57,534 bases of DNA from Akkermansiaceae bacterium. Its GTDB lineage: Bacteria; Verrucomicrobiota; Verrucomicrobiia; Verrucomicrobiales; Akkermansiaceae. The translations under genes were made by a program, and so were the position numbers. Shown piece after piece: positions 1 to 9,374 of the stretch (the stretch's first letter is position 1; the number at the start of each line of letters is the position of its first letter). The notes beneath the pieces are model-generated. The model saw only the letters and a program-made list of their open reading frames with translations. It was not told the origin of the DNA and made no database searches. Where the stretch lies: contig CAIVKO010000168.1 in NCBI GenBank assembly GCA_903906515.1, positions 1 through 57,534 of the forward strand, written 5' to 3'.

Positions 1-213
1 GCGCAGTGTATCCGCTGGGGGCTCGGGATCGGGTTGGCTGCGGCGGTGATTTCGATTTTGCCATCCCTGCCGACTCAGGGGATTTGGCGGACAGCGGGTT
101 GGCTTGCATTGTGGGTCACGTTGATCGCCGCGAATGCCGGATTTTGGTCGTGGATCGGATATCGAGGTCCTCTCAGGCGCGCACGTGGTGGGCTGGAGGA
201 AGTTTCCAGTTGA
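1..213 (+). CDS. C-terminal end of an integral membrane protein (possibly DUF418-like)
   Basis: The reading frame is open from base 1 and stops at TGA 211-213, giving the last 70 residues of a protein that begins outside the window. Two hydrophobic stretches are visible (about residues 6-24 and 31-52), followed by a short basic tail that contains GPLRRARG. DUF418-type membrane proteins often end with a helix followed by a G-P-x-x-W/R-R motif, so that family is possible. The fragment is too short to be sure, and no function is claimed. An overlapping longer open frame that starts at base 6 has no protein-like character. Confidence 0.5.
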   Translation, partial: AQCIRWGLGIGLAAAVISILPSLPTQGIWRTAGWLALWVTLIAANAGFWSWIGYRGPLRRARGGLEEVSS

Positions 214-300
214 TGACAGGCGACTTCCTCTTGTGCAAATCCGTCTGAGGTGCAAGAATCCGCGGTGTTTTCAGGTATCAAACACAACGCCAATAAAAGG

Positions 301-1566
301 ATGAAACACACACACGGTTTGCTGGTTACTGTCATGGGATTTTCGGTCGCGGTTTCGATCACCACAGCCAAGGACTGGCCGCAGTTTCGCGGGCCGGATC
401 GCAATGGGAAATCGGCCGAAACCGGGATCATCAAAAGCTGGGAGCAAAAAGCGCCGGAATTGCTTTGGATGGGCGAGGGGATGGGCAGCGGTTACGCATC
501 CGTCGCGGTGGTGGGGGATCGCATATACACCACCGGTGACCTGAAGGACGGTCAGGGAGTGGTCGCGGTGAATGCCAAGGACGGCAAGGTATTGTGGTCC
601 ACGGCAGTGACCGAGGGCGCGCCGAAACACAGCTTTGAAGGTGCCCGCTGCACACCCACCGTGATCGGCAAGCAACTCTGGATCACGACATCCAATGGCA
701 TGATCGCTTGTCTGGATACCGATGGGAAATTGCTCTGGAAAAAGGATTTCAAAGAAGAGTGGGGCGGCAAAATGATGTCCGGTTGGGGGTATTCGGAATC
801 GGTGCTGGTGGACGGCGCCGCGGCCATCTGCACGCCCGGCGGCCCCGATGCGATGATGGTGGCTCTCAACAAGGACACCGGCAAAGAGCTGTGGAGATGC
901 AAGGTTCCCGAATTCGGTAAGAACGGCAAGGATGGCGCGGGCTATGGCTCGGCGGTGATTTCGATGGGGGCGGGTGTGAAACAATACGTGCAAATGATCG
1001 GGCGAGGAACCATCGGCGTGCGGGCATCCGACGGGAAGTTTCTGTGGGGATACGATCACTCCGCGAACGGCACCGCCAATATCTCGATGCCGGTGATCGT
1101 TGGAGATCATGTGTTCAGCTCCAGCGCCTATGGTGCCGGCGCGGGCTTGGTGAAACTCGAAAAAGACGGTGATGGAGTGAAGGCCACGGAAGTCTATTTC
1201 CTCAAACCCGATGTCTTACAAAACCATCACGGCGGCATGGTGCTGGTGGACGGATATATCTATTGCGGCCACAAACAGAACGGTGGGGACCCGGTTTGTA
1301 TCGATATCAAGACCGGCAAGGTGATGTGGGGACCCGGAAAATCATTGGGCAATGGGTCCGCCGCAGTGACTTATGCGGACGGTCATGTCATTTTCCGTTA
1401 TCAGAACGGCATGGTGGTTCTTGTAGAAGCTGCACCCAAGGAATTCCGCGTCAAAGGATCGTTCATGCCGAAGTTCCAGGCCCGCGAATCATGGGCCTAT
1501 CCCGTGGTCTCCGGCGGTTTGCTCTATCTGCGCGAGCAGGACAAGCTGATGTGCTACAAACTTTGA
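301..1566 (+). CDS. Secreted PQQ-like beta-propeller repeat protein
   Basis: A 421-residue protein with an N-terminal signal peptide (about residues 1-22). The mature part opens with DWPQFRGPDRNG, typical of the PQQ-like (WD40-like) outer-membrane propeller proteins abundant in Verrucomicrobiota and Planctomycetota. Propeller blades end in recurring G-K-x-x-W units: GKVLWSTAV, GKLLWKKDF, GKELWRCKV, GKFLWGYD and GKVMWGPG. Known relatives are secreted beta-propellers, sometimes resembling the BamB scaffold; most have no proven enzyme activity, and bound PQQ is not implied. The frame is open back to a GTG at 250, but ATG 301 is chosen because it starts a clean signal peptide. The next gene, a TonB receptor, follows after 43 bases in the same direction. 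Confidence 0.85.
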   Translation: MKHTHGLLVTVMGFSVAVSITTAKDWPQFRGPDRNGKSAETGIIKSWEQKAPELLWMGEGMGSGYASVAVVGDRIYTTGDLKDGQGVVAVNAKDGKVLWSTAVTEGAPKHSFEGARCTPTVIGKQLWITTSNGMIACLDTDGKLLWKKDFKEEWGGKMMSGWGYSESVLVDGAAAICTPGGPDAMMVALNKDTGKELWRCKVPEFGKNGKDGAGYGSAVISMGAGVKQYVQMIGRGTIGVRASDGKFLWGYDHSANGTANISMPVIVGDHVFSSSAYGAGAGLVKLEKDGDGVKATEVYFLKPDVLQNHHGGMVLVDGYIYCGHKQNGGDPVCIDIKTGKVMWGPGKSLGNGSAAVTYADGHVIFRYQNGMVVLVEAAPKEFRVKGSFMPKFQARESWAYPVVSGGLLYLREQDKLMCYKL

Positions 1567-1609
1567 TTTTTCCCGTCGTCTATCATACCAAACCAATATA
1601 TCATTCGTC

Positions 1610-3643
1610 ATGTTCCATTGTTGCAAGTGTGCCGTTTCATTTCCTTCCGTTCTTATTTTCACAAGCGCTTTGTCGATGCAATCGCAAGCCGCGCCACAAC
1701 CCAAGGAGCTCGATCCGCTGGTGGTCAACGCCGCGCGTGATTCGGGAACCGTCCTGACTTCCAAGGATCTCGAATTTTTCCAGGTTGAGTCGGTAGCGGA
1801 TCTATCAGGAATCGCTCCAGGCCTTTTCGTCGTGAATAGTGACAACGGAGGATATGGCGACATCATCAGCATGCGTGGCTCCGCCAATACCCTGTTCTTT
1901 TCGCCGCCTGCGGTCGGCATGGTCGTGGACGATGTGCCGATGGGTGAAGTGTCGAGTTATCCCGCCGGTCTGTTGGCGATGGATCACATCGGGGTTTACA
2001 GGGGCCCCCAAGGAACGACCTACGGACGCAATGGAGCGGCTGGGATGATCGAAATGACAACTCCGAGGCCGGGGAAAAACAATGAGTTTTTCATGAGTAC
2101 CGAATACGGGTCCTATGATTCGTGGGGAGCATCCCTGCGGACGGGCGGTCCTTTAGGTGCCGGGTTTTCACAGACCCTCCAGCTATACCATCAGGAGCGC
2201 GATGGGTTTATGCACAACACCACCTTGGGCAATCATCCGGATGACCGGTCGATTTCCGGCGGGCTGGCGAATTTGTATTGGAAACCCACGGAGGATACCG
2301 AGTGGAGGTTGAGGATCCTGGCGGAACGGGAGAACGACGGCGGTCAGCGGCTTAGCCGGTTAGTTAGTCCCGATCCTTTTGAAGTGGCGTCCGACATCTC
2401 CGGAGAATCCGTGATCGAACGCCAGCAGGTTTCGCTGCACTGGACCAAGGAGGGGGCTTGGGGAACGCTGAAGTCGATCACCGCATGGCAGAACTGGCAG
2501 CTCGATCCGAGCGTGGTGGATTTGGATTTGCTCAACACTCCGGTAAATGGCATGAGTTCGAGGATCGTTCAGGATCAGAAGATATGGACTCAGGAATTCC
2601 GCTGGGAGTCTCCCGAGGATGCGGGTCCGTGGTCATGGCGCACGGGTGTATTCTTTATGGATCAGTCGAGCAGTGGTGATACGTTGCGGGTTTTTGGCGG
2701 GCCTTCAGAGAGTATCAACTATCGGCTCGATCAATGGAATCTTGCGGCTTACGGCCGGGCGTCATACGCGGTCAACGCCAGCCTGAAGCTGATGGCGGGT
2801 GCCCGCCTCGAGTATGTGGACACGCATATCGACCGCACCAAAACCAGCCCATTCCCACCCCCCATTTTTCCGGTGCACGATGGCATGGGCGAGTGCTATA
2901 TTTCTCCCGAACTCGGCGCGAGTTATGTGCTGTCGGAAAGCATGCGCTTGTTTGCCAGAAGTGCGATCGGCGTCAAACCCGCTGGTTTTTCGGCCTTTGC
3001 CAGCACACCCGCGCAGGCGAGCTATGACGACGAGACCGCATGGACCAACGAAGTGGGCGCGGAGTATGCCTTGCCAGCGAACCATCTGACATTCTCGCTA
3101 ACCGGATTCTGGAACCGGATTCATAACTATCAGGTGAATCGTCCGGACATGTTTTCGACCGATTATTTCACGGTCAACGCGGATCAGGTGACATCGCTCG
3201 GTTTGGAGGCCGAGGTCAAGTGGCAGCCGGTGGACGGTCTCACCGTGCAGGCTGGTGCGGGTTATGTGAATACCGGATTCGACGACTATCAGGATCCCCT
3301 GTTGCCGGGTGTGAATTATGACGGGAACAAGGTGCCTTTCGTGCCTGAGTTCACCGGTTCTCTGGGTTTCCGTTATGATTTTCCGAACGGTTTGTATCTG
3401 CAATCCTCGGTGAGGCTGACGGGTTCCACGTATTTCAACGAAGCCAACGATCGCGCATACCGCCAGGGTTCCTATGGTTGCTGGGACGCGGAGTTCGGTT
3501 ATGCGAGGCAGGGTTTCACGGTTGCCGTGTTCGGACGGAATCTGTTGGATGAGGAATATTACACGTATATCAACTCCCAGATTCAGGCAGGCTCGCCCGG
3601 AGACCCGCAGGTGATCGGTGTGCGTGCGACGTATGAGTTTTAA
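1610..3643 (+). CDS. TonB-dependent outer-membrane receptor, substrate unknown
   Basis: A 677-residue protein with a signal peptide (about 1-27) and a TonB-box-like stretch DPLVVNA just after it. The plug domain lies at about 45-160, with VADLSGIAPGL, a central MRGS and VYRGPQGTTYGRNGAAG. A 22-stranded barrel should fill the rest, ending in an aromatic terminus (ATYEF) suited to BAM insertion. The plug motif RGPQGTTYGRN is typical of the broad siderophore/carbohydrate receptor branch. No riboswitch, Fur-like box or substrate enzyme next to it identifies the cargo. The propeller gene is upstream and the secreted-protein/CreD-like pair downstream, all on the same strand. The start lacks a strong Shine-Dalgarno sequence. 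Confidence 0.9.
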   Translation: MFHCCKCAVSFPSVLIFTSALSMQSQAAPQPKELDPLVVNAARDSGTVLTSKDLEFFQVESVADLSGIAPGLFVVNSDNGGYGDIISMRGSANTLFFSPPAVGMVVDDVPMGEVSSYPAGLLAMDHIGVYRGPQGTTYGRNGAAGMIEMTTPRPGKNNEFFMSTEYGSYDSWGASLRTGGPLGAGFSQTLQLYHQERDGFMHNTTLGNHPDDRSISGGLANLYWKPTEDTEWRLRILAERENDGGQRLSRLVSPDPFEVASDISGESVIERQQVSLHWTKEGAWGTLKSITAWQNWQLDPSVVDLDLLNTPVNGMSSRIVQDQKIWTQEFRWESPEDAGPWSWRTGVFFMDQSSSGDTLRVFGGPSESINYRLDQWNLAAYGRASYAVNASLKLMAGARLEYVDTHIDRTKTSPFPPPIFPVHDGMGECYISPELGASYVLSESMRLFARSAIGVKPAGFSAFASTPAQASYDDETAWTNEVGAEYALPANHLTFSLTGFWNRIHNYQVNRPDMFSTDYFTVNADQVTSLGLEAEVKWQPVDGLTVQAGAGYVNTGFDDYQDPLLPGVNYDGNKVPFVPEFTGSLGFRYDFPNGLYLQSSVRLTGSTYFNEANDRAYRQGSYGCWDAEFGYARQGFTVAVFGRNLLDEEYYTYINSQIQAGSPGDPQVIGVRATYEF

Positions 3644-3706
3644 AATCCGCCGCTTTTTCACAGAACCTTCATCGGCGTTTCACGGTCATGGTGGATCACT
3701 CCATGC

Positions 3707-5356
3707 ATGACCACGCGTACACTGCTTCTTGGAATAACATTTCTATCAATCGCTCCGGCGCTTTACGGCCAATCACTGGATAAGGCGGAAGTCCGCATTC
3801 CCTACGCGGAACTCAAGGAACTTCTCACCCGGGCCGAACACAAACCGGAATCACCGAAGGCTCCCGTCATCGCCCCGGCGCTGCTCTCTGCCAGACTCCG
3901 GATTTCGTTTGAGAAAAACCTTCCGTTGATCGATGCCGACTTCCGAACGGCCAGTTTCAGCAATGATGCCAAGCTCATTCCGTTGATCGCAGGGGATGTT
4001 TCTCTCGAAAAACAGGATCCGAAGGACGCGGCTATCATCGTCAGTGAAGAATCCCTCAACCTCGCGGTCGATCGGAATGGCGTCCGCACACTGCAACTGA
4101 GACTTCTGCCAGTCATTGTTGGCGGGTCCTTCCGGTTTTCCCTGCCGCCGTGTCCATCGGCCATTCTCGAAGTGGGGGAAATCGCTGCGGATCAATCGAT
4201 CATTCTGTGCACCGGAGACAAGGAGGAAGTGCTCATCCGCGGTCAGGTGCGCCCGCTTTCCCATAATGGAGTGTCACTGGTTTTCCGGTTGTTGGATCCA
4301 CAGGAAACCCGCGAAGCCAGTCGTCCACCCGAGCCATCGGAATGGGCATGGCAACACCAGGCGCTGGTCACCCCCACGGACGATGGGCTCGTTTATCAGG
4401 TGGTTGCCCGTGCGTCCGCAGCATCGGGTTCCGGCGTCGAGGCCACCTTGTCGCTGCCGCCCGATGCACGCGACGTCACGGTCGCCGGTGATGATCTGGT
4501 TTCCCCGGTGAAAACCACCCGTGGTGAAAACCGTGCGCTTGCCGTTTCCCTTGTTTGGAAGACTCGTGGAGTTCTCGATCGGCAGGTGATGATTGGCTAT
4601 CGCATGCCCTTGCGTCCGCTTGACCGCACATGGCATCTCCAGGCACCCGGTGGAGAAGGAACTCTCAGCCGTTTTATCGTCACCACCTCGCCCCTGCTTG
4701 CGTATTCGGCGAAAGGGCTGTCCGATTCTCTGACGCCTCAGGGGCTGGCACCGGAGCTTGCATCATCATTGAAAGGCATGACCTGTCGTATTCTCGAAGC
4801 CACAGCCACAGCGGATCTATCCATTCAGTCGGTTCCCGTCGCGGCCACGGCAGAGGGTGTGGCCAACGAGGCCCAGTGGGCGCTTAAAATGGAGCCGGAT
4901 GGAGCGATGTTGGCCACAGGAACCCTCATGATCGAACATAAAGATCTGTTGGATTTCGCCTTTGATACTCCGGAGGGCATGAAACTGCTGTCTTGTGAAC
5001 TCGATGGTAAGCCGGTCTCACCGGTGGATCTTGGTGATGGAAATCTCAAGGTTTCGTTGCCGCCGCATGACGGAAATTCCAAGTTGATTTGCACATTCAC
5101 AGGCCGGACCACGGCGTTTGATCCCGTTGAGGGCACGGTGACGCTTTCGTTGCCGAAAGTTCCTCTCTTCATTCACAAGCTGTGCTGGGTGCTCGATCTG
5201 CCGGCCGGGTATCAGGCGGAAACCCAGGGGAACCTCACGCGTTCGAGGATTCCGTCCGGAGAAAATCCGTCGCGTATATCGCTGGTGAAAAACCTGTGTC
5301 GGGACGAACGCCCGGAAATCCATGTTTTCTATCAACGTGCCGACATCAATCGCTGA
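3707..5356 (+). CDS. Secreted protein of unknown function, first gene of a two-gene envelope module
   Basis: A 549-residue protein with a clear signal peptide (cleavage probably after ALYG, about residue 22). No known catalytic motif is recognised. The mature chain begins with VRIPYAELKELL and is rich in alternating hydrophobic residues, suggesting stacked beta-sandwich domains. Long periplasmic proteins with a similar N-terminal 'lip-Y-x-E-L-x-x-L' segment occur in Planctomycetota and Verrucomicrobiota, but without assigned function. There is no membrane anchor after the signal peptide. The CreD-like gene starts 26 bases after the stop, so the two are probably cotranscribed and may form an envelope complex (inference). 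Confidence 0.75.
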   Translation: MTTRTLLLGITFLSIAPALYGQSLDKAEVRIPYAELKELLTRAEHKPESPKAPVIAPALLSARLRISFEKNLPLIDADFRTASFSNDAKLIPLIAGDVSLEKQDPKDAAIIVSEESLNLAVDRNGVRTLQLRLLPVIVGGSFRFSLPPCPSAILEVGEIAADQSIILCTGDKEEVLIRGQVRPLSHNGVSLVFRLLDPQETREASRPPEPSEWAWQHQALVTPTDDGLVYQVVARASAASGSGVEATLSLPPDARDVTVAGDDLVSPVKTTRGENRALAVSLVWKTRGVLDRQVMIGYRMPLRPLDRTWHLQAPGGEGTLSRFIVTTSPLLAYSAKGLSDSLTPQGLAPELASSLKGMTCRILEATATADLSIQSVPVAATAEGVANEAQWALKMEPDGAMLATGTLMIEHKDLLDFAFDTPEGMKLLSCELDGKPVSPVDLGDGNLKVSLPPHDGNSKLICTFTGRTTAFDPVEGTVTLSLPKVPLFIHKLCWVLDLPAGYQAETQGNLTRSRIPSGENPSRISLVKNLCRDERPEIHVFYQRADINR

Positions 5357-5382
5357 ACACATCATCCAACACCGATCACATC

Positions 5383-6591
5383 ATGAAAATCACTCATTTT
5401 TTATCCTCCATCGCCATTATCATCTGCACCACCGTCGCATGGTTTGTGTTAGGTGTTGCTCTTTCCCATCGCACCAATGAATCCTCCGCAGCCATGCATG
5501 GCGAAGTTTCCGGTGTGTGGGGACCTGAGCTTTCCCAGTTGCACCCGCAAGCATGGTTTGAGACTCCCAATGCCCCGGGCGGTCGCGCGGTGGTGCAGCC
5601 ATCCTCGTCCAGGATTGAGGTCGCTCTCGATTACGATCCGAAGCGGCGCGGTCTTCTCTGGCACCGCACCTATGATGTGGGGTTCAAGAGTGACTATGTG
5701 TTCACTAATCCAACCAAAATCCCGCAGACATTCTATATTTCATTCCCGCTTCCGGAAAACACCTCGGGACTGAAGAATTTCCAATATCGTCTCGGTGACA
5801 AGAGTAACCCGCAGCAGGAAGTCCCGGGGCCCAACGGGGTCGTGACCCGTGCCATTGTGTTTCCGGCATCTGCCTCGGTTACCCTGCACGCCGAATATGA
5901 AACCCGGGGAACCAACAGTTGGACATACCGGTTTCCCGACAACCGCCGCATTTCAGGATTCAACCTGAACATGCGTACCAATTTTGAGGAAATCAATTTT
6001 CCGGTCGGCACCGGCTCGCCGGGGGATCGGTCGCAGGACACGGGTGGATACACGCTTGTTTGGAACTATCCGGATGTGCTGGCCGCTCCGGAGATCGGCA
6101 TGGACATGCCGAAGCGCCTAAACGCCGGACCCGTGGCTTCGCGCATCGCGTTTTACGCGCCTGTCTCGCTGCTGCTCTTCGTTACGATCATTTTACTCAT
6201 TGGTGGCATCAAGGGGATCCCATTGCACCCGATGCATGTGTTTTTCATTGCTGCCGGATTTTTTGCGTTTCATCTGCTGTTCGCTTATCTCGTCGATCTG
6301 CTGCCGCTGATTACGAGCTTCTGCATCTCCGCGGCGACATCGCTGCTGCTGGTGTGCGGGTACCTCAGGGCGGTCGGCGGCAACCGTTTGTTCCAGATCG
6401 CGCTGCCCGCGCAATCCGTTTATCTGGTTCTTTTCAGCGCGTCGTTCTTCATCGACGGACTCACGGGCATCACCCTCTCCGTGCTCGGCGTGATCACGCT
6501 GGCATTGCTGATGGTTCTAACTGCACGGATGGACTGGAAAACATTCTTTGCAAGAAAAACACCGCCGATACCCGCGTCGCAGCAGGTTTGA
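5383..6591 (+). CDS. CreD-like inner-membrane protein
   Basis: 402 residues starting at ATG 5383 (MKITHFLSSIA). An N-terminal membrane helix (about 7-29) is followed by a periplasmic domain of about 230 residues, then five or six close-packed C-terminal helices. The helical part contains PLHPMHVFFIAAGFFAF, then LLFAYLVDLLPLITSF and a CGYLRAVGG turn. This resembles the C-terminal half of the CreD/colicin-E2-tolerance family (helices with H-P-x-x-Y/F and an F-x-L-L-x-S/Y-x-x-E/D pattern). The family is linked to envelope stress, but its biochemistry is unknown. The periplasmic domain carries tracts such as TFYISFPLPENTSG that resemble 'shape a beta-sandwich' segments of CreD. It is probably cotranscribed with the preceding secreted protein. 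Assignment by pattern only. Confidence 0.6.
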   Translation: MKITHFLSSIAIIICTTVAWFVLGVALSHRTNESSAAMHGEVSGVWGPELSQLHPQAWFETPNAPGGRAVVQPSSSRIEVALDYDPKRRGLLWHRTYDVGFKSDYVFTNPTKIPQTFYISFPLPENTSGLKNFQYRLGDKSNPQQEVPGPNGVVTRAIVFPASASVTLHAEYETRGTNSWTYRFPDNRRISGFNLNMRTNFEEINFPVGTGSPGDRSQDTGGYTLVWNYPDVLAAPEIGMDMPKRLNAGPVASRIAFYAPVSLLLFVTIILLIGGIKGIPLHPMHVFFIAAGFFAFHLLFAYLVDLLPLITSFCISAATSLLLVCGYLRAVGGNRLFQIALPAQSVYLVLFSASFFIDGLTGITLSVLGVITLALLMVLTARMDWKTFFARKTPPIPASQQV

Positions 6592-6603
6592 TCGAGTTTG
6601 CAA

Positions 6604-6717
6604 GGCAGGGACCGTCACTCCGTGCGGTCCGCGTGAATGGAGAGAGAATTAATAGCCGTTCCGATTTACTCATTCGCATTTCTTTCGCACGGACCGCTCG
6701 GAGAGACGATCCCTGCC
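6604..6717. repeat. Pseudo-palindromic GGCAGGGAC repeat, copy A
   Basis: The left arm starts with GGCAGGGACCG and the right arm ends with ATCCCTGCC, enclosing about 60 bases of AT-richer DNA. Both arms also hold the inner CGGTCC / GGACCG pair. The left end lies 12 bases behind the stop of the CreD-like gene. It is the most diverged of four copies in the window (others near 11748, 21741 and 54885). It may act as a transcription terminator or mRNA 3' protector. Confidence 0.7.
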
Positions 6718-6977
6718 TGCTTTTTAGCTTCGCGCGCACTAATTGGAAGCTCATGGACATCGGCGGATCGGAATGCAGAGCGAGCGATAGCGAGCCTTCT
6801 CAAATCGCGAAGCGCACCTCGCATGGCCGAAGGCAATCCGCCGCTCCTTGAGTTTTTTGTCCTGCGCCTGAAATCGACTTCTTACATAACATCCGAAGGC
6901 GATAAGTTCTCAAACTGAATTCGAGCTTCCATCCGGCCGCAGTTGCACTCATCGTTATGCAACGGTGATTCAAGAAC
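6718..6977. other. Gene-free stretch before the broken hydrolase
   Basis: Together with repeat copy A this fills 386 bases between the CreD-like gene and the hydrolase remnant. No reading frame here looks like a protein, and no RNA gene or convincing promoter was recognised. It contains a GCGAGCGATAGCGAGC tract and several short GCGAAGCGC-like words that look like repeat debris. Confidence 0.5.
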
Positions 6978-7538
6978 ATGACAAAGCGTGCCAAAATACG
7001 ACTGATGTTTCTCGGAGCGGGTGTGCTCCTGTTGATAGGTGTGGTTGCGATCCAACTGCCAGCCATCGCATCAGGATTGATTCTGCACCCGTTGCGGCGG
7101 CATGTTGGGGTGGCGCTACAGACTGCTGCGGTTGATCCGAGGATTACGGCAGTGGTCGCGGCGGAAGTGTTTTCCGACCTGAGAACCGTGGTAAAGGAGC
7201 GGGCTCCATTTTTCATTTCTGCGGGTAATGTCGGCAAAGCCATCCAACTCGCCGAGCGAAAGGGGGGATTCCAGATGGAAGCGGTGAGTCCGGAATTGGC
7301 GGCCCGGATGATCAAGGTTCCCGTGTTGCTCATTCACGGCGCGGATGACACGGACACCGTGCCGGACCACTCCCGTCGTGTGTTCGTTGGCTTGGGCGGG
7401 CCGAAGCGTTTGATCCTCGTTCCGGGGGCAAAGCACAACCAATCCTTGCATGGGGCCGTCTGGGAGGATATCGAGCGCTGGGTTGACACGGTCGTCGGGC
7501 ATTCGCCGGACGCACAGACCGACACTCCGAAGCAATGA
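6978..7538 (+). pseudogene. Alpha/beta hydrolase with an internal in-frame deletion (nucleophile lost)
   Basis: The open frame codes for 186 residues, whereas membrane-anchored alpha/beta hydrolases of this type have about 280-320. The N-terminus (1-43) is the usual membrane anchor ending in LILHPLRRHV. It is then joined directly to GVALQTAAVDPRITAVV, which in intact relatives follows the nucleophile elbow G-x-S-x-G. About 100 residues of the core, including the oxyanion-hole strand and catalytic serine, are therefore missing, with the junction near base 7105. The acid region (HGADDTDTVP) and the catalytic-histidine region (PGAKHNQS) remain. The reading frame is intact, so a protein could be made, but it cannot be a serine hydrolase. 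The MFS gene begins 22 bases later. Confidence 0.8.
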
Positions 7539-7560
7539 TTGAAATGATAACTTCCCATTC

Positions 7561-8820
7561 ATGGATGCTCCATTGACGAGTCCTGCCGACCTGAGCGCGC
7601 GGGATGTGCGGAGGAATTTCATCTGCCTTGTGTGGATGGGGTCGGTGTTTGCGATGGGTTGGTCCGAGGTGGTGGTGGTGTTGCAACCGCTGTTGGTGCA
7701 TTACGGGGCGAGCAACGCCGAGATTGGCATTGTACAGGGTGTGTTGATCGCGACCTTGCCGGGCATGTTTCTCTCGCCATGGATCACGCGGCGGTTCCGT
7801 CACAAGAAGGTCTATTTGTTTGTGACGGACTCGCTCTATTTGTTGCCGTTGGGGTTGGTGGGGGCTGCGGTGTGGTTCGGCGGTGTGGGGGGAGATGCGG
7901 AGATGGTGGCCTTCATCGTATGGATGATGCTGATCGGGCAGATTGCGGCGGGGTTCGGCGGGCTGCCGAACCAAGAGTTTTTCACATCGTGCATTCCGAT
8001 GGGTCTACGCGGGCGGCTGGCGGGGGTGTCTGCCGGGTTGGGTGGATTGTTAGGGCTTGGGGCGACGGGTGTGGCAGCATGGATGCTCACGGCTCTGCCG
8101 AAACCGCAGGCCTACGGAGCCTTGTTGGTGTTGGCTTGGTTGTTGTGCCAGGTGGCCGATGCGGCGGTCTTGCTGGCCAAGGAGCCGCCGACGCCGGTGG
8201 AGGCGTCACCGACACCGTGGGGCAGGGACATGTGGCGGGCGTTTTTCCGCGATCATCGGTTCCTGCGGGTGACGCTTGCGGTGTGTCTGGTGTCGCCGCT
8301 GTTAGGTCAGCTTGCGGTATTTTCCAGCGTGTTCGCGTTTCGGGATCTGGGTTTCAAGGCGCAGATGGCGGCTTGGCTGGGCATGACCGCAGCCGGGGCC
8401 AGGCTGGCGTTGAGTCCGGCGGCGGGTTGGTTGACGGACAAGTGGGGTGCCCGTCCGTCGTTGTTGTTGTGGGCTGGGACGGCGGGTCTTGGGTTCATTC
8501 TGCTGGCCGCGTTTCCGGGGACTTGCAGTGTGTTCGCTGCCGCCGGGTTGGCTGCGGTGGCCTACAGCGGATTTTCCGGGGCCATGAACGCGCTGACCAG
8601 CGGCATCCCGCAACCGGAGCACCGGGCCGGGCATTTTACGTTGTTGGGGTTTTGCATGATCGCTGCGAACTCGAGTGGGCCGATCCTAACCGGATACTTG
8701 TTCGATCACATGTCCTACCGTAGCGGTTTTACGGTGCTGGCGGGTATCACCGTTGGGGTGGTCGCATTCTGCGGCTGGCTGCTGAGGGATCTCAGCGCGA
8801 GGGCGGAGGATTATTGTTGA
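7561..8820 (+). CDS. MFS permease
   Basis: A 419-residue polytopic protein with about 12 hydrophobic helices in two six-helix halves. They are separated by a charged loop around residues 205-225 that contains EPPTPVEASPTPW. Between helices 2 and 3 it has the basic RRFRHKK segment expected of the MFS A-motif region, and a related DKWGAR turn occurs in the second half. The transported substrate cannot be read from the sequence. The start follows the broken hydrolase by only 22 bases, so the two shared a transcript when the hydrolase was intact. Composition is strongly GC-rich and dominated by GTG/TTG codons. Confidence 0.8.
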   Translation: MDAPLTSPADLSARDVRRNFICLVWMGSVFAMGWSEVVVVLQPLLVHYGASNAEIGIVQGVLIATLPGMFLSPWITRRFRHKKVYLFVTDSLYLLPLGLVGAAVWFGGVGGDAEMVAFIVWMMLIGQIAAGFGGLPNQEFFTSCIPMGLRGRLAGVSAGLGGLLGLGATGVAAWMLTALPKPQAYGALLVLAWLLCQVADAAVLLAKEPPTPVEASPTPWGRDMWRAFFRDHRFLRVTLAVCLVSPLLGQLAVFSSVFAFRDLGFKAQMAAWLGMTAAGARLALSPAAGWLTDKWGARPSLLLWAGTAGLGFILLAAFPGTCSVFAAAGLAAVAYSGFSGAMNALTSGIPQPEHRAGHFTLLGFCMIAANSSGPILTGYLFDHMSYRSGFTVLAGITVGVVAFCGWLLRDLSARAEDYC

Positions 8821-8911
8821 GACTGGGTCGTTTGATCTTGACCTACCGGTGAGTCGGGATAGGTTTGTCATCAAGGTAATACCCCTAGGTTCAAATTAAC
8901 TCCATATTGCC

Positions 8912-9367
8912 ATGAAACACGACACCCATGCAAAAAAAACGTCAGAAGTGAATCTGGGATTTCAAATCGCTCCGATGATCGATGTTGTGTTTGTCATCAT
9001 GCTGTTTTTCATGGTGATGGCCGGATCGCTCAAGGTGGAGAAAAACCATAACATCGGACTTCCTTCCCCCACGAATCCTCCAGGAGAACAGCTTGTTTTA
9101 CCCGGTGAGATTATCATTCGTGTTGAAGACGACGGACAGGTTTATTTGAACGAAGATCCTGTGGATTCGCCGGAGATGAGGAATCTGCCCGAGTTGGCCA
9201 GCAATCTTAACAATTTGCGTGAGAGCAGCACTGCGTCCAAATCTGATGTCTTCGTGACCATCGATGCTAACGAGCGCGCCACCTATCAGCGCGTTATGGA
9301 TGTTTTTGATGCTCTGAGCTTGGCGCAGATAGCCAAGGTGACATTCACGTCAGCCGCTGCGGAATAA
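8912..9367 (+). CDS. ExbD/TolR-family protein
   Basis: A 151-residue protein with the family architecture: a short cytoplasmic N-terminus, one membrane helix (about residues 22-42; APMIDVVFVIMLFFMVMAG) with the conserved proton-path aspartate in PMIDVVF, and a periplasmic domain of about 105 residues. ExbD normally works with the ExbB channel and TonB to energise outer-membrane receptors, two of which are in this window. No exbB or tonB gene is adjacent: the MFS gene precedes it and the POT transporter converges from the other strand 7 bases beyond its stop. Confidence 0.9.
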   Translation: MKHDTHAKKTSEVNLGFQIAPMIDVVFVIMLFFMVMAGSLKVEKNHNIGLPSPTNPPGEQLVLPGEIIIRVEDDGQVYLNEDPVDSPEMRNLPELASNLNNLRESSTASKSDVFVTIDANERATYQRVMDVFDALSLAQIAKVTFTSAAAE

Positions 9368-9374
9368 CAATCGG

